NCBI RefSeq assembly: GCF_030063335.1
Contig: NZ_JASISW010000016.1
Coordinates: forward strand, 1-64,000
DNA: 64,000 bases
Direction of reading: 5' to 3'
Source: Rhodococcus sp. G-MC3
Lineage (GTDB): Bacteria > Actinomycetota > Actinomycetes > Mycobacteriales > Mycobacteriaceae
How positions within the stretch are numbered: the first letter of the stretch is position 1; each line of letters starts with the position of its first letter. This document shows positions 7,662-17,492 of this stretch, piece after piece. The translations under genes were made by a program, and so were the position numbers. A model generated the notes under the pieces. That model worked only from the letters and a program-made list of their open reading frames with translations, was not told the origin of the DNA and searched no databases.

Positions 7662-9455
7662 TTACTTCAGTTCGGCGAGGACTGTGCCCTGGGTGATGGC
7701 AGAGCCGGGGGAGACGGACAGTCCGGTGACAACCCCAGCTTTGTGGGCGTTGACGGGGTTCTCCATTTTCATTGCTTCGAGCACGGCGATGAGGTCGCCT
7801 TCGGCGACTTCCTGGCCTTCCTCGACTGCGACCTTGACGACGGTTCCCTGCATCGGTGCGGTGACCGCGTCGCCGGAGGCTGCGCCGCCTGCTGCACCGC
7901 CGCGCTTGCGGGGCTTGGGCTTACGACGTACCGCTCCGTCGGAGGCTGCGCCGTTTCCGCCGATCGAGAACTGCCCGGGCAGTGAGACCTCGACACGGCG
8001 GCCGCCGACCTCGACGACCACAGCGCGACGCGGCAGCGTCTCGTCCTCGTCGAGCGGCTCACCGGCGGTGAAGGGGGGTACCTGGTTGTCCCATTCGGTT
8101 TCGATCCAGCGGGTGTGCACGCTGAAGGAGGAACCGTCGCCGATGAACGCTGGGTCCGAGACCACTGCGGCGTGGAACGGGATGACCGTCGCGAGGCCTT
8201 CGACCTTGAATTCGGCCAATGCGCGACGCGAACGTGCGAGGGCTTCCTCGCGGGTAGCGCCGGTGACGATCAGCTTGGCGAGCATCGAGTCGAACTGGCC
8301 CCCGATGACCGATCCGGATTCGACGCCGGAATCGACGCGCACGCCCGGGCCCGAGGGGGCGACGAACGTGGTGACCGGGCCAGGGGCGGGCAGGAAGCCT
8401 CGGCCGGCGTCTTCGCCGTTGATGCGGAATTCGAAGGAGTGCCCGCGCGGGGTGGGGTCTTCGGTGATGGAGAGTTCTTCACCGTTGGCGATGCGGAACT
8501 GCTGAAGGACGAGGTCGATGCCGGAGGTTTCTTCGGTGACGGGGTGCTCGACCTGAAGGCGAGTGTTGACCTCCAAGAACGAGACGAGGCCGTCCTGGCC
8601 GACGAGGTATTCCACGGTGCCGGCGCCGTAGTAGCCGGCTTCTTTGCAGATGGCTTTGGCGGAGGCGTGAATCTCGGTGCGCTGAGCTTCGGTGAGGAAC
8701 GGTGCCGGTGCTTCTTCGACGAGTTTCTGGAAGCGGCGCTGCAGGGAGCAGTCGCGGGTGCCGGCGACGATGACGTTGCCGTGTTGGTCGGCAATGACCT
8801 GTGCTTCGACGTGGCGTGGTTTGTCGAGGTAACGCTCGACGAAGCATTCACCGCGGCCGAACGCGGATACGGCTTCGCGGGTGGCCGAGTCGAAGAGTTC
8901 GGGGATTTCTTCGCGGGTGCGGGCCACCTTCATGCCGCGTCCGCCGCCGCCGAAGGCTGCTTTGATGGCGATGGGCAGGCCGTGCTCGTCGACGAAGGCG
9001 AGGATTTCGTCGGCGTCTTTGACAGGTTCGGCGGTGCCGGGAACGGAGGGCGCTTTGGCGCGGGCGGCGATGTGGCGGGCGGTGACTTTGTCACCGAGGT
9101 CGCGGATGGATTGGGGGGACGGTCCGATCCAGATCAGTCCGGCGTCGATGACGGCCTGGGCGAAGTCGGCGTTTTCGGAGAGGAATCCGTAGCCGGGGTG
9201 GATGGAGTCGGCGCCAGACTTTTTTGCGGCGTCGAGGATCTTCTCGATCACCAAATAAGATTCCGCGGAAGTCTGGCCGCCGAGGGCGAAGGCTTCGTCG
9301 GCGAGGCGGACGAAGGGTGCGTCGGCGTCGGGTTCGGCGTAGACGGCGACGCTTCTCAGGCCGGCGTCCGCTGCTGCTCGTATCACTCGCACTGCGATCT
9401 CGCCGCGGTTTGCGACAAGGACCTTGGTGATATGCGCACTGGCATGGCTGGGCAC
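7662..9455 (-). CDS. accA3: Acetyl/propionyl-CoA carboxylase alpha subunit (biotin carboxylase-BCCP)
   Basis: A 597-residue subunit that carboxylates its own biotin with ATP and bicarbonate and passes the carboxyl group to AccD partners, making malonyl- and methylmalonyl-CoA for fatty, mycolic and methyl-branched lipids. The N-terminal biotin carboxylase starts [18 protein letters not shown], has the ATP-grasp loop [13 protein letters not shown], and [14 protein letters not shown] in the active site. The C-terminal BCCP carries EAMKM with the biotinyl lysine near residue 563. The GTG start at 9455 follows AGGAGG and matches the mycobacterial start. The beta (AccD5) and epsilon (AccE5) subunits and BirA lie 14-16 kb away, separated by inserted acyltransferase genes. 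Confidence 0.95.
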   Translation of the reverse strand: MPSHASAHITKVLVANRGEIAVRVIRAAADAGLRSVAVYAEPDADAPFVRLADEAFALGGQTSAESYLVIEKILDAAKKSGADSIHPGYGFLSENADFAQAVIDAGLIWIGPSPQSIRDLGDKVTARHIAARAKAPSVPGTAEPVKDADEILAFVDEHGLPIAIKAAFGGGGRGMKVARTREEIPELFDSATREAVSAFGRGECFVERYLDKPRHVEAQVIADQHGNVIVAGTRDCSLQRRFQKLVEEAPAPFLTEAQRTEIHASAKAICKEAGYYGAGTVEYLVGQDGLVSFLEVNTRLQVEHPVTEETSGIDLVLQQFRIANGEELSITEDPTPRGHSFEFRINGEDAGRGFLPAPGPVTTFVAPSGPGVRVDSGVESGSVIGGQFDSMLAKLIVTGATREEALARSRRALAEFKVEGLATVIPFHAAVVSDPAFIGDGSSFSVHTRWIETEWDNQVPPFTAGEPLDEDETLPRRAVVVEVGGRRVEVSLPGQFSIGGNGAASDGAVRRKPKPRKRGGAAGGAASGDAVTAPMQGTVVKVAVEEGQEVAEGDLIAVLEAMKMENPVNAHKAGVVTGLSVSPGSAITQGTVLAELK

Positions 9456-9600
9456 TGAGCCTCCTGAGATGTCGAGTGGTCTGTGCTGGCCGTTGTGCCG
9501 CACGGGTAATTCAGGTCTCTTCGGAGTTTAAGCACAGCCGACAGCACAACCGAAACTGGATGCTGATTATCGGGAACCTCTCCAAAAAAGTCGCGGGTCC

Positions 9601-11076
9601 CTACTGATTGGTAGCAACAGGTTCGGTTGTTGCTGTTTCGGCAGTAGAGGCGTGTCCCGCTCGATACGTCATGATTGCAGTGCCGGTGTCGACGACCTCG
9701 TCGAGGATGCGGCGGACGGCGCCCACGTACTGGTGGACGTTCGATGTGGCGGTTTCGGTGTTCGGGTACCTCGCCGCGATGTTGAGGCCGCGAGGCGTGC
9801 GGTTGATCCACAGGTACACGTCATGGTCGTACTGCTTGCTGCGCAAGGCGCGAGCATTCCAGTCGTGCCAGTTCTCTGCCATCGGTGCGAACCGAACATC
9901 CATGAACGAGACGACGAAACGCGGCTTGGCGGACGCACCGAGTGCAGCGAACACTCGATCGAGTGGGACCCTGGCTATGGGTTTGGTGGCGGCCACCTGC
10001 TCGGTAGCTTTCGCGACGACGGCGCCGAAGGAGTCGAGCCCGTCGATGTCGAACGCGAGGGGGCAGAGACCGACGAACCAGCCGAGCGAGGACACCCAAT
10101 GCGGCTGATCACGCGTATGCACCGGCGTGATCGTTCGGAACTCGGTGTTACCCGACAGTTCAGCGCTTGCGACCGCCATTGCACCGAGCAGACCCGAGAA
10201 GAAGCTGTTGCCGGTCTTTCGGCAGGCGACAGAGAAGGCGTCGGCACGGTCGGCATCGAGCACCCAGGCCGACAAGCCGCTCTGCGCCGCCGACAAGTCG
10301 TTGGGCTCGCCGATGTCGAGTGGGAAGGCAGGAAAACTACCGTTGCCGTCGTTCAGGAACTTCCGCCACGTGACGACTGCTTCGTGGGTGTGTTCCAACT
10401 CGGCGTGAATGCGCCGTTCCGAGACCCCGAAGTCCAGGTAGCTGCCTGCCTCGAAGAGTTGGGCTGGGGTGTTGTCCTTCGCCTCCGCATACAGAGCCGT
10501 GATTTCGTGTGCAACGAGAACGGTGGACAATCCGTCGATGATCGAGTGATCGGCTGCGAAGAAGACAGTGACTCTGCCGTCGTCCGCCGGGGTCAACGGC
10601 TCGAGAGTGACGAAGGCGTACGCAGGCCATGCCAGCGGCGAGGTGTACTCGTCGAAGAGATAGTGCAGGTGCTCGAACACCTCGCTCGACTGCTCGCAGC
10701 GTTCTTGCTCCACCTGCCAGATGTCGATCGCGCCCTCCGCGGCCGTAACCCGCGACAGACCGCCGGACTCTTCGTCGATCGCCGCATGCGAGCGCATCGA
10801 TTCATGGCGATCGACCCACGCGAGCACCGCTGACCGAAATGCTGGCTTGTCCAATGGGCCGAGAATCTCGAACGCAGCTCCGAGCCAGCTTTCGCGGCCG
10901 CGTCGCGGACTCGCGAGGCTTGTCCGCAGATGTGCCTCGTGCACGTACGAGGTAGGGCGTTCGTCCGGTTGCCAGCCGGCAAGGACGGGGGTCGCCGCGT
11001 GTGGGCCCACACTCGGCATCCACTCGGTGAGGGTTCCGGCGGGTACGGGGTAGTCGGCCAGCTCGGTGAATTCCAT
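9601..11076 (-). CDS. PapA-type condensation-domain acyltransferase (paralogue A)
   Basis: A 491-residue stand-alone member of the condensation/PapA acyltransferase family, which moves acyl groups from CoA or carrier proteins to hydroxyls of sugars or long-chain alcohols. The active-site motif is DHSIIDG (His177, Asp181): the catalytic second His of HHxxxDG is kept and the first is Asp. The later SLGWFVGLCPLAF segment matches the second condensation-domain motif. The start MEFTELADYPVPAG is almost the same as in the paralogue at 15474-16916. The gene lies between sufE and accA3, where mycobacteria have nothing. No signal peptide, so it is probably cytoplasmic. Substrate unknown; the tail after about residue 470 is Ala/Thr-rich. 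Confidence 0.85.
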   Translation of the reverse strand: MEFTELADYPVPAGTLTEWMPSVGPHAATPVLAGWQPDERPTSYVHEAHLRTSLASPRRGRESWLGAAFEILGPLDKPAFRSAVLAWVDRHESMRSHAAIDEESGGLSRVTAAEGAIDIWQVEQERCEQSSEVFEHLHYLFDEYTSPLAWPAYAFVTLEPLTPADDGRVTVFFAADHSIIDGLSTVLVAHEITALYAEAKDNTPAQLFEAGSYLDFGVSERRIHAELEHTHEAVVTWRKFLNDGNGSFPAFPLDIGEPNDLSAAQSGLSAWVLDADRADAFSVACRKTGNSFFSGLLGAMAVASAELSGNTEFRTITPVHTRDQPHWVSSLGWFVGLCPLAFDIDGLDSFGAVVAKATEQVAATKPIARVPLDRVFAALGASAKPRFVVSFMDVRFAPMAENWHDWNARALRSKQYDHDVYLWINRTPRGLNIAARYPNTETATSNVHQYVGAVRRILDEVVDTGTAIMTYRAGHASTAETATTEPVATNQ

Positions 11077-11257
11077 GGTGGCAGCAACTTTTCTTTCACA
11101 ACGACGACAAGAGGATCGGTCGAACCAAAATCGACCCGTAGGACCCCAGCGTCCTCGGATCGTGTTCGCCCACCCACGAGTGTACCGATCCGTTTGTGTA
11201 TCGATCAAGACGACCCGAAAGCTTCACTTCACGGGTCGCCTCGATCGGTTGCTCGAA

Positions 11258-11683
11258 CTACTTCAGATGCCGCTTGATTCTCGCCAACATTGCCGACATT
11301 CCGCGGAGACGGAGCGGGCTTACGGCGTCGCGGAGACCCAACGCCACGTAGAAGTCGTCGGGAACGTCGAGGATCTGCTGAGCACTGTGTCCGTCCAGAC
11401 CCTGATGCAGAATCGACGCGAACCCGCGAGTGGTCGGGGCCTCCGGAGGAGCGCTGAAATACAGCTGGACGTGGTCTCGGTCCGCAGCGTCGACGGACAG
11501 GAACAGCGGCGACTGGCATTCGGGGACCGGCTCCATCGCTGCCTGCTCGAGATGGGCGGGCAGTTCGGGAAGCTCACGGCTGAACTCCAGCAGGAGCTGC
11601 AACTTGTCTTGGCCCTCGACGGCCGCGAAGTCCTCGACTATCTCTGCAAGAGATTCAGGCATGTCAGCCCGCATGTCAGCCAC
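11258..11683 (-). CDS. SufE-like sulfur acceptor protein (Rv3284 family)
   Basis: A 141-residue SufE-domain protein. SufE proteins accept persulfide sulfur on a conserved Cys, here in [16 protein letters not shown] (Cys near residue 57), and stimulate cysteine desulfurases; the C-terminal block [15 protein letters not shown] is also typical. It starts 2 nt after the sseA stop, so the two are translationally coupled, as in mycobacteria (Rv3283-Rv3284). A link between the rhodanese and SufE in sulfur transfer is plausible from the context but is not shown by the sequence. Confidence 0.9.
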   Translation of the reverse strand: MADMRADMPESLAEIVEDFAAVEGQDKLQLLLEFSRELPELPAHLEQAAMEPVPECQSPLFLSVDAADRDHVQLYFSAPPEAPTTRGFASILHQGLDGHSAQQILDVPDDFYVALGLRDAVSPLRLRGMSAMLARIKRHLK

Positions 11684-11685
11684 GC

Positions 11686-12582
11686 TTACGGCTTCGTCGG
11701 AGCGTTGCCGGGCTCCTCGCCGCGCGCGATGGGGACCCGCACGGCGTTACCCCACTCGGTCCAGGAACCGTCGTAATTGCGGACGTTGTCGTGACCGAGA
11801 AGGTGAGTGAGGACGAACCAGGTGTGGCTCGATCGCTCGCCGATGCGGCAGTAGGCGATCACCTTGTCGTTGGAGATGATGTCGCCGTAGATCTCTTCGA
11901 GCTCCGATCGCGGACGGAATCGACTGTCGGGAGCAGCCGCCTTGGCCCACGGGATGCTCACTGCTGTGGGAATGTGACCACCGCGCAGTGCGCCTTCCTC
12001 GGGGTAGTCCGGCATGTGTGTGCGTTCGCCGGTGTACTCGGCAGGCGAGCGCACATCGACCAGCGGAATTGTGCCCAGGCTCGACAGAACGTCGGAGGCG
12101 TAGGCGCGGATCGGTGCGTCGTTGCGCTCGACCACCGGGTAGTCGGTTGCCGGGTACTCGGGAACGTCGAGCGTCGTCTCACGGTTCTCCGCGAGCCACG
12201 CGTCACGACCGCCGTCGAGAAGTCGAACGTCCTCATGGCCGAACAGCGTGAACACCCACAACGCGTAGGCGGCCCACCAGTTGCTCTTGTCGCCGTAGAT
12301 GACGACGGTGTCCGTGCGTGAGATGCCCTTACGAGCGAGAAGTGCGGCGAATTGCTCGCCGTCGATGTAATCGCGAGTGACCGGATCGTTGAGGTCGAGG
12401 TGCCAATCGATCTTGACGGCACCCGGGATGTGGCCGACGTCGTAGAGCAGGACATCTTCGTCCGATTCCACGACTTTGAGGCCGGGGGTGCCCAGATGTG
12501 CGGACAACCATTGGGTGGAGACCAGGCGATCCGGATGCGCATAGTCGGCGAACGTGGGGGTTGGGTCTGCTGCTATGGGCAC
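11686..12582 (-). CDS. sseA: Thiosulfate sulfurtransferase (rhodanese)
   Basis: A 298-residue two-domain rhodanese that transfers sulfane sulfur from thiosulfate or mercaptopyruvate to thiophilic acceptors. The inactive N-terminal domain carries [18 protein letters not shown]; the C-terminal domain carries the catalytic loop CRIGERSSH with Cys245. The length and ends match mycobacterial SseA (Rv3283). The GTG at 12582 is chosen over a longer frame because AGGAG lies 10 nt upstream and [20 protein letters not shown] matches the family start. The upstream PapA-type gene ends 49 nt before it, so it may now be read from the acyltransferase transcript. Confidence 0.92.
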   Translation of the reverse strand: MPIAADPTPTFADYAHPDRLVSTQWLSAHLGTPGLKVVESDEDVLLYDVGHIPGAVKIDWHLDLNDPVTRDYIDGEQFAALLARKGISRTDTVVIYGDKSNWWAAYALWVFTLFGHEDVRLLDGGRDAWLAENRETTLDVPEYPATDYPVVERNDAPIRAYASDVLSSLGTIPLVDVRSPAEYTGERTHMPDYPEEGALRGGHIPTAVSIPWAKAAAPDSRFRPRSELEEIYGDIISNDKVIAYCRIGERSSHTWFVLTHLLGHDNVRNYDGSWTEWGNAVRVPIARGEEPGNAPTKP

Positions 12583-12631
12583 TTCTTCTTCGCTCCTACG
12601 CAAGTTCGACTTGATGCTGACCCGATCAATC

Positions 12632-14023
12632 CTATGCGCTGTGTCCGACAAGCGAGAGTTCGTCGGGGCTCGGCGACTCGCCGGTGTTCGATCGAACTAC
12701 CTGCGTCAACTGCTCGACGAACCGATCGATGACGGCGTGCGCCTGCTCGGTGTCCGGGAATCGCGCCCGAAGTGACAAGCCGTCGCCGGTGCGAGTGATC
12801 CAGAACTGCGCATCGTCGGCGGTGGTTGCATTGCTGATGTGGTGCGCACGAAGGTGTGTGCCCTCGCCTCTCAGCAGAGTGCGGTAGTCGATGTAGGAAA
12901 TCATGAACACGTCCTCCCTCGTCCGCGTGAATCTCTCGCCCAAGGCTTGGAGTACGCGGGGTATCGGAACCGTGCCCAGTGGTAGAGCTGCGCGAAAGGA
13001 CTCGTAGGCAGATGCCAGAGTGTCGCCGAAACTCTGCCCGACGGTGACGGACATCGGTGCGTTGGTGGTGAACCACCCGACCGCGTGTTCGTACTGCTTG
13101 TCGCGCCGAGTGTGCAGTGGGAACAGTAGTGGAAGCCGTGTTGGGCCGCCGATACGAGCCGACGCCTCTGCCATCGCCGCGGCGATCCCTGCGAACATTC
13201 CAGTCCCGAGTCGTCGGCATTCGGATTCGAATGCCGCTGCGTGCTCGGCATCCGCGAGCGCATGAATCGTGGTGGCCTGCGGTGCTTGGACGCCGTGAGG
13301 TACACCGAGATCGAAAGGGAATCCTGGGGTCGACCCGCCGCAGTGCTCGACGAACTCTGCCCACTTCTCGACGCGAGGGTCGGAGACCGGGACTACCGGA
13401 GAAGCGGCTTCCGCGGCGCAGTACTCGATGAAGCTTCCTGTCGCGTCCAGTTCGATCGTGGTGCCGGAGCGGCGCGCGTCGTACAGCGCCGAAAGCTCTT
13501 CTACTGCAACGACTATCGACACCGCGTCGACGTGTGCGTGATCGAATCCGCACAGGATCGTCGAGCGGTCGGGACGTTCGACGGCTGCGAAGGAGTAGGA
13601 AGGGTGCCTCGACGGATGGCACAACACGTCGAATCGGGTTCGGACGTGGGCACTCAACGTGTATGGATCGGTGATTCGCGTCTGCGACGGGCGTCCGACG
13701 TGGACCTTATGGGCCCCGTGTACCTGCCTGAAGATTTCGCCGTCCACGGAACGAAACGTGGTTCTCAAGGCGTCGTGTCTCGAGATGAACTGCTCGATGG
13801 CCCAGGCCAACGAATCCTCGTCGAGAGTACCGACGACATCGAATGCTCCCGCGATCCACACGGTGGAGGACGACTGGTCCGAATTGCTCAGTGCCGCAGA
13901 CAGGTGAAAGTTCTGATTGAACGACGGAGGAACCGGCGACGGGGTTCCCTCGCCGAGCGACACCGGCCACTCGATGTAGGTGCCCGGATCGGTGAGGTAC
14001 TCGGTGATCGAGGTGACCCGCAT
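12632..14023 (-). CDS. PapA-type condensation-domain acyltransferase (paralogue B)
   Basis: A 463-residue condensation-fold acyltransferase, the most divergent of the four PapA-like copies. The active-site motif reads DHAHVDA (His162, Asp166): the catalytic His and the structural Asp are kept, but the glycine of HxxxDG is Ala. A later [13 protein letters not shown] segment matches the family's second motif. Its ATG directly follows the TAG of the preceding paralogue, so translation is coupled. It could transfer a different acyl group or act on a different hydroxyl from its neighbours. Substrate unknown. Confidence 0.82.
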   Translation of the reverse strand: MRVTSITEYLTDPGTYIEWPVSLGEGTPSPVPPSFNQNFHLSAALSNSDQSSSTVWIAGAFDVVGTLDEDSLAWAIEQFISRHDALRTTFRSVDGEIFRQVHGAHKVHVGRPSQTRITDPYTLSAHVRTRFDVLCHPSRHPSYSFAAVERPDRSTILCGFDHAHVDAVSIVVAVEELSALYDARRSGTTIELDATGSFIEYCAAEAASPVVPVSDPRVEKWAEFVEHCGGSTPGFPFDLGVPHGVQAPQATTIHALADAEHAAAFESECRRLGTGMFAGIAAAMAEASARIGGPTRLPLLFPLHTRRDKQYEHAVGWFTTNAPMSVTVGQSFGDTLASAYESFRAALPLGTVPIPRVLQALGERFTRTREDVFMISYIDYRTLLRGEGTHLRAHHISNATTADDAQFWITRTGDGLSLRARFPDTEQAHAVIDRFVEQLTQVVRSNTGESPSPDELSLVGHSA

Positions 14024-15457
14024 CTAGTGGAAACCCATTCTGGCTGGACTGCGCAGTGCGTAATCGCCTTCGCGTGCAACCGATTCCAATACGCGTTGCA
14101 GGTGTGAGTGGTAACGCTCCACCGATTCGGCCGCAACATCGTTGTCCGGTACCTGCGCAACGAGATACAGATGATCTGCATCGCGGTTGATCCACATCGA
14201 TGCGTTCGAGGTTGCACCCTCCCCGGTGAAGTGCTCACCGCGTGCATCGGCCGGGCGTCCAACGCCGGGGAACCAGCGAAAATCAATGTAGGACAGCATG
14301 TTCGGGCTCACCGCAAGCTCGCTCCCGAGGGTGCCGTCGGCAGCGAGAGCGCCGAGGACCGCGTGAACGGGTGCTTCGGCGATCTGCTTGGATTTCTCGA
14401 ATCCGGCGTGTGCCCGAGTGGCGACGACGGAGAACGAGTTCGCGCCTGCGACCTCGAACGCGACCGGGGCGAAATTGACGAACCATCCCTGAGAGACTCC
14501 GTAGTCTCCGAGATGGCGCGTACTGAGAACGGTGATACCGAAGTAGTTCTCGCGCTCGGCGAGTTCGTAATCCGTGATCGCGACGGCCGCGAATACACCG
14601 CTGCTGATTCGGGCACCCGCAACCTTGCACGCTGTATCGAAGTTTGCCGTCGCGTCGGCGTCGAGCAGATGTCGTTCGACGATGCGTACCTGGCCGCGTT
14701 CCCCTTCGGCCAATCCGAGGTCAAGAGGGAAGCGAGGCATTTTGTCGTCGTTGTCGGCGAACATCCGCTTCCATGCCTGGATCTCCGGCGCGTCCGGGCC
14801 GTACTGTGCGGCGCGGACGCGTTCTTCCGACGAATAGTCGAGATGGCTGCCCGCCGCCGCGGGAGCAGGGGCGTCCTCGCCGATCTCGAGCGCGTACAGA
14901 TCCGCGAGTTCACTGATGACGAGGGCCTGCGATCCGCCGTCGGTGAAGGCGTGGTCGGCTGCGTAGTACAGCGTGAAGTCCGCCGACCGCTCGACCGCAC
15001 CCACCACGAACCCTGGCCACTCGAACGCGGTCGCCTCAGCGGAGAACCGTGCGCGAACATAGCGCTGGAACTCCTCGTCCGTGGCGAACGCGCCGACCTC
15101 GCGCGGCTCGAACGATGCGACTGCAGTCGATCCGAGTCGGCGAACAACCGCGCCGTCATCGATCTCGAACCAGCACCTCAAACCCTCGTGCCGAAGCACA
15201 TATGCCGCGATCGCGCGGGATAGTGCGTCGCGGTCGAGCGATCCGTCGATCGTCGTGGCCACACCGGTGTACGCATGATGATCGTCGTCTCGCTCTGCCG
15301 CCGCAGCGGCTGCCCGCAGATGGTCCTCCTGGAGAAACGACGTAGGCGCCGGGTGGACAGGGGCGCGGCGAGCCGCATCGAGCGCTTCGCCGACTGGATG
15401 CCATTCCAACAGCTTGCCTGGCTCGGGCTTCCAGCTGCCCATCGCGGTGATGATCAT
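14024..15457 (-). CDS. PapA-type acyltransferase (paralogue C, closest to mycobacterial PapA1/PapA3)
   Basis: A 477-residue acyltransferase. Its N-terminal region (GKLLEWHPVGEALDAARRAP, then PAPTSFLQEDHLRAA) closely follows that of mycobacterial PapA1/PapA3, which acylate trehalose in sulfolipid and polyacyltrehalose synthesis. The active site is DHAFTDG (His169, Asp173), and SQGWFVNFAPVAF is the second motif. It starts 16 nt after paralogue D and abuts paralogue B. The AGGAG upstream is 13 nt from the ATG, a loose spacing. The PapA likeness makes a sugar or trehalose hydroxyl a reasonable acceptor, but this is inference. Confidence 0.85.
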   Translation of the reverse strand: MIITAMGSWKPEPGKLLEWHPVGEALDAARRAPVHPAPTSFLQEDHLRAAAAAAERDDDHHAYTGVATTIDGSLDRDALSRAIAAYVLRHEGLRCWFEIDDGAVVRRLGSTAVASFEPREVGAFATDEEFQRYVRARFSAEATAFEWPGFVVGAVERSADFTLYYAADHAFTDGGSQALVISELADLYALEIGEDAPAPAAAGSHLDYSSEERVRAAQYGPDAPEIQAWKRMFADNDDKMPRFPLDLGLAEGERGQVRIVERHLLDADATANFDTACKVAGARISSGVFAAVAITDYELAERENYFGITVLSTRHLGDYGVSQGWFVNFAPVAFEVAGANSFSVVATRAHAGFEKSKQIAEAPVHAVLGALAADGTLGSELAVSPNMLSYIDFRWFPGVGRPADARGEHFTGEGATSNASMWINRDADHLYLVAQVPDNDVAAESVERYHSHLQRVLESVAREGDYALRSPARMGFH

Positions 15458-15473
15458 CTAGTTCTCGACGCTC

Positions 15474-16916
15474 CTAATCTCGGCCGGCTCCGACTGCCTC
15501 CACCAGAGTGTCCATCGCCTCGGCGGGCTCGTCGATGACCGTGGTCAGTACTGAGACGAACTCGGTGATGAAACGGTGAACGTTGGTTGTCGATACGTCG
15601 GAGCTTGGGAAACGTGCCGAGATGTTGAGTCCTTGCAGGGTGCGATTGACCCAGAAATAGACCTCGTTCTCGGCGTGGCATTCACTGCGCAGCGCGCGAC
15701 CCTTCCTGGCCTGCCACTTGTCGCCGTCCGGAAGGAACCGCAAGTCGATGTACGAGACCACGAAGCGTGGGATTTCGGTCGAGCCGAGCAACGACGCAAC
15801 ACGAGAATACGGGACTGATGCCAGGCCCTTGTACTGCGTCGATGCGGTTGCTGCGCACTCGATCGCCTCGGCGAACGTACTTGCGTTCTCCAGGCGAATT
15901 TCGGTGGGAAGGATGCCTACGTACCAGCCGACACTGGCAGCCCACTGTTCCGCATGACGTGTGTGCATCGGCATGATCGTCCGGAACGTGCTCTCGCCCG
16001 TGAGGCGGGCATTCACCAGCGCGAACGCCGCCATGATTCCGGACTGCATGTTCTGGCCCGCCGTACGGCAGGCTGCATTGAACTTTTCGACCTGCTCGTG
16101 GGTGAGCAGCCAGGACGACACGCTGCTTTGACGGGTGGCCAGATCTGTCGGCGCGGAACCGTCTGCGGCATTGAGCGGCAGAGGAAACGCGGGGAAGCGA
16201 CCGCTGTCGACGGCGAGGAACCTCTCCCACGCCACGACTGCATCGTGGTCATCGGTCAACGACTCGCCCAGCATGCGCTCGTCGGCCGAGAAGTCGACAT
16301 AACTGCCGACCTCGGGAAGCTGTGGATCGGTGCCGTCGAGTGCCTGTGCGTACAAACGATCGATTTCGTTGATCGCATAGATCTGGCTGTAAGCATCCAT
16401 GACGGAGTGGTCGGCAGCAAAGATCACCAGGAATTTGTCCTGCTGCGGCGCGCTCGCTGCCACATGGGCTGCCGGAACCACGGTTGCCATCACGAAATGC
16501 GGCCACAGAGTAGGGGAGACCACGTCGGCAAACCAGGATTCCAGGTGCTCGAATACCTGCGATTCGTTGCGCGTCCGTTGCTCTTGGCGGTCGTGGACAC
16601 GGACGGCGTCGGCGGGAACCGTGAACCGATGCCACCGACCGGTCGCGTCGTCGCGCTCGACCCTGGTGCGGAAAGCTTCGTGTCGCGCGATATAACTTTC
16701 GATCGTCCGACGCATGACGTCGACGTCGTATCTGCGGTGAATCTCGAAGACCGTACCGATCCAGGATCCGTCGTTTCCGCGGCTGCAGTGGTCCTCGTGT
16801 GTGAAGGAAACCCCGCGGTCGTCCAATTGCCACGCCGAGTCGTCGGCGATGGCGGGAACCCACTCGGTGAGCTTTCCTGCAGGTAGTGGGTAGTCGGCCA
16901 GTTCGGTGTATTCCAT
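15474..16916 (-). CDS. PapA-type condensation-domain acyltransferase (paralogue D)
   Basis: A 480-residue paralogue of the enzyme at 9601-11076; both begin ME(F/Y)TELADYP(V/L)PAG(T/K)LTEW and share RFVVSYIDLRFLPDG-like and INRT/VNRT-LQGLNI(S/A)AR-like blocks near the end. The active site reads DHSVMDA (His170, Asp174), again with Ala in place of the motif glycine. It is the first gene of a minus-strand run D-C-B-sseA-sufE-A. The ATG at 16916 is chosen by alignment with paralogue A; an in-frame TTG at 16949 would add 11 residues. Substrate unknown. Confidence 0.85.
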   Translation of the reverse strand: MEYTELADYPLPAGKLTEWVPAIADDSAWQLDDRGVSFTHEDHCSRGNDGSWIGTVFEIHRRYDVDVMRRTIESYIARHEAFRTRVERDDATGRWHRFTVPADAVRVHDRQEQRTRNESQVFEHLESWFADVVSPTLWPHFVMATVVPAAHVAASAPQQDKFLVIFAADHSVMDAYSQIYAINEIDRLYAQALDGTDPQLPEVGSYVDFSADERMLGESLTDDHDAVVAWERFLAVDSGRFPAFPLPLNAADGSAPTDLATRQSSVSSWLLTHEQVEKFNAACRTAGQNMQSGIMAAFALVNARLTGESTFRTIMPMHTRHAEQWAASVGWYVGILPTEIRLENASTFAEAIECAATASTQYKGLASVPYSRVASLLGSTEIPRFVVSYIDLRFLPDGDKWQARKGRALRSECHAENEVYFWVNRTLQGLNISARFPSSDVSTTNVHRFITEFVSVLTTVIDEPAEAMDTLVEAVGAGRD

Positions 16917-17492
16917 CGAGTATCCAATTCCGAGCTCGGCCAGCGGCAACTGGCTAGTTGGTTGCTTGAATCAGCAGTAGGACGTGGGTACAGGCGGACG
17001 TATTCACCGGGACGCATTGATTCTCGGTAACCGAAGTGACACGGACCTGTTGTTTGTAACTCGAAATTTACTGTCGGCGTCAATGCACGGCAGTCGATCC
17101 GATATTTAGAGTAAGTGGGATCGTGAAGTAATTCGCACTGCAAAAAGGTGTGATTGATCACCCCGGCCGGAGTTGACGGATGAGGAGGTGGGATGGGATC
17201 GGTGTGCGCGTTCCGTCCGGCCAGCGAGACACAGCAGCGTATACCGTTGCTGTACAAGTGATTTGCTGATTTCAGCTCCTCCGCACCGGGCGCGTCGATG
17301 TGCGTATCGCCACGGGTTTCGGTGAGTCTGGTCAGTGTGGAGGGCATCTCGGCCGATGGCCCGGTATTCGTCACACCGCCGGAAACGGACCAATCCGTAT
17401 GAACACAGGCCCGACTTTAACGACCATGTTTCTGGTCAGGCAATGAAAAATTCATCTTCGGGTTTGTTTCGTCTTTGTAGTAAGTTTTGCCG
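16917..17492. other. Divergent intergenic region of the acyltransferase cluster
   Basis: A 576-bp gap between the start of the minus-strand PapA run and the plus-strand acyltransferase at 17493. It is visibly richer in A and T than its surroundings, especially 17025-17130 and 17430-17490. It holds a short odd palindrome CGGT-A-ACCG near 17026. I see no credible gene; minus-strand frames here look like coding shadows. It probably carries both promoters of the cluster. Confidence 0.45.
17481..17486 (+). promoter_or_regulatory. -10 hexamer of a leaderless start (acyltransferase E)
   Basis: TAAGTT 6 nt before the ATG at 17493, with no Shine-Dalgarno sequence. It supports that ATG as both transcription and translation start. 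Confidence 0.4.

Noticed and set aside
8115..9458. 447-codon open frame on the plus strand opposite accA3
   Set aside because: It is antisense to a clear biotin carboxylase gene and is Gly/Asp/Val-rich, the usual shadow of a high-GC coding strand; no domain is visible.
17106..17393. 95-codon minus-strand frame in the cluster's divergent gap
   Set aside because: No ribosome binding site, no fold signature, and it lies in A+T-richer non-coding sequence.
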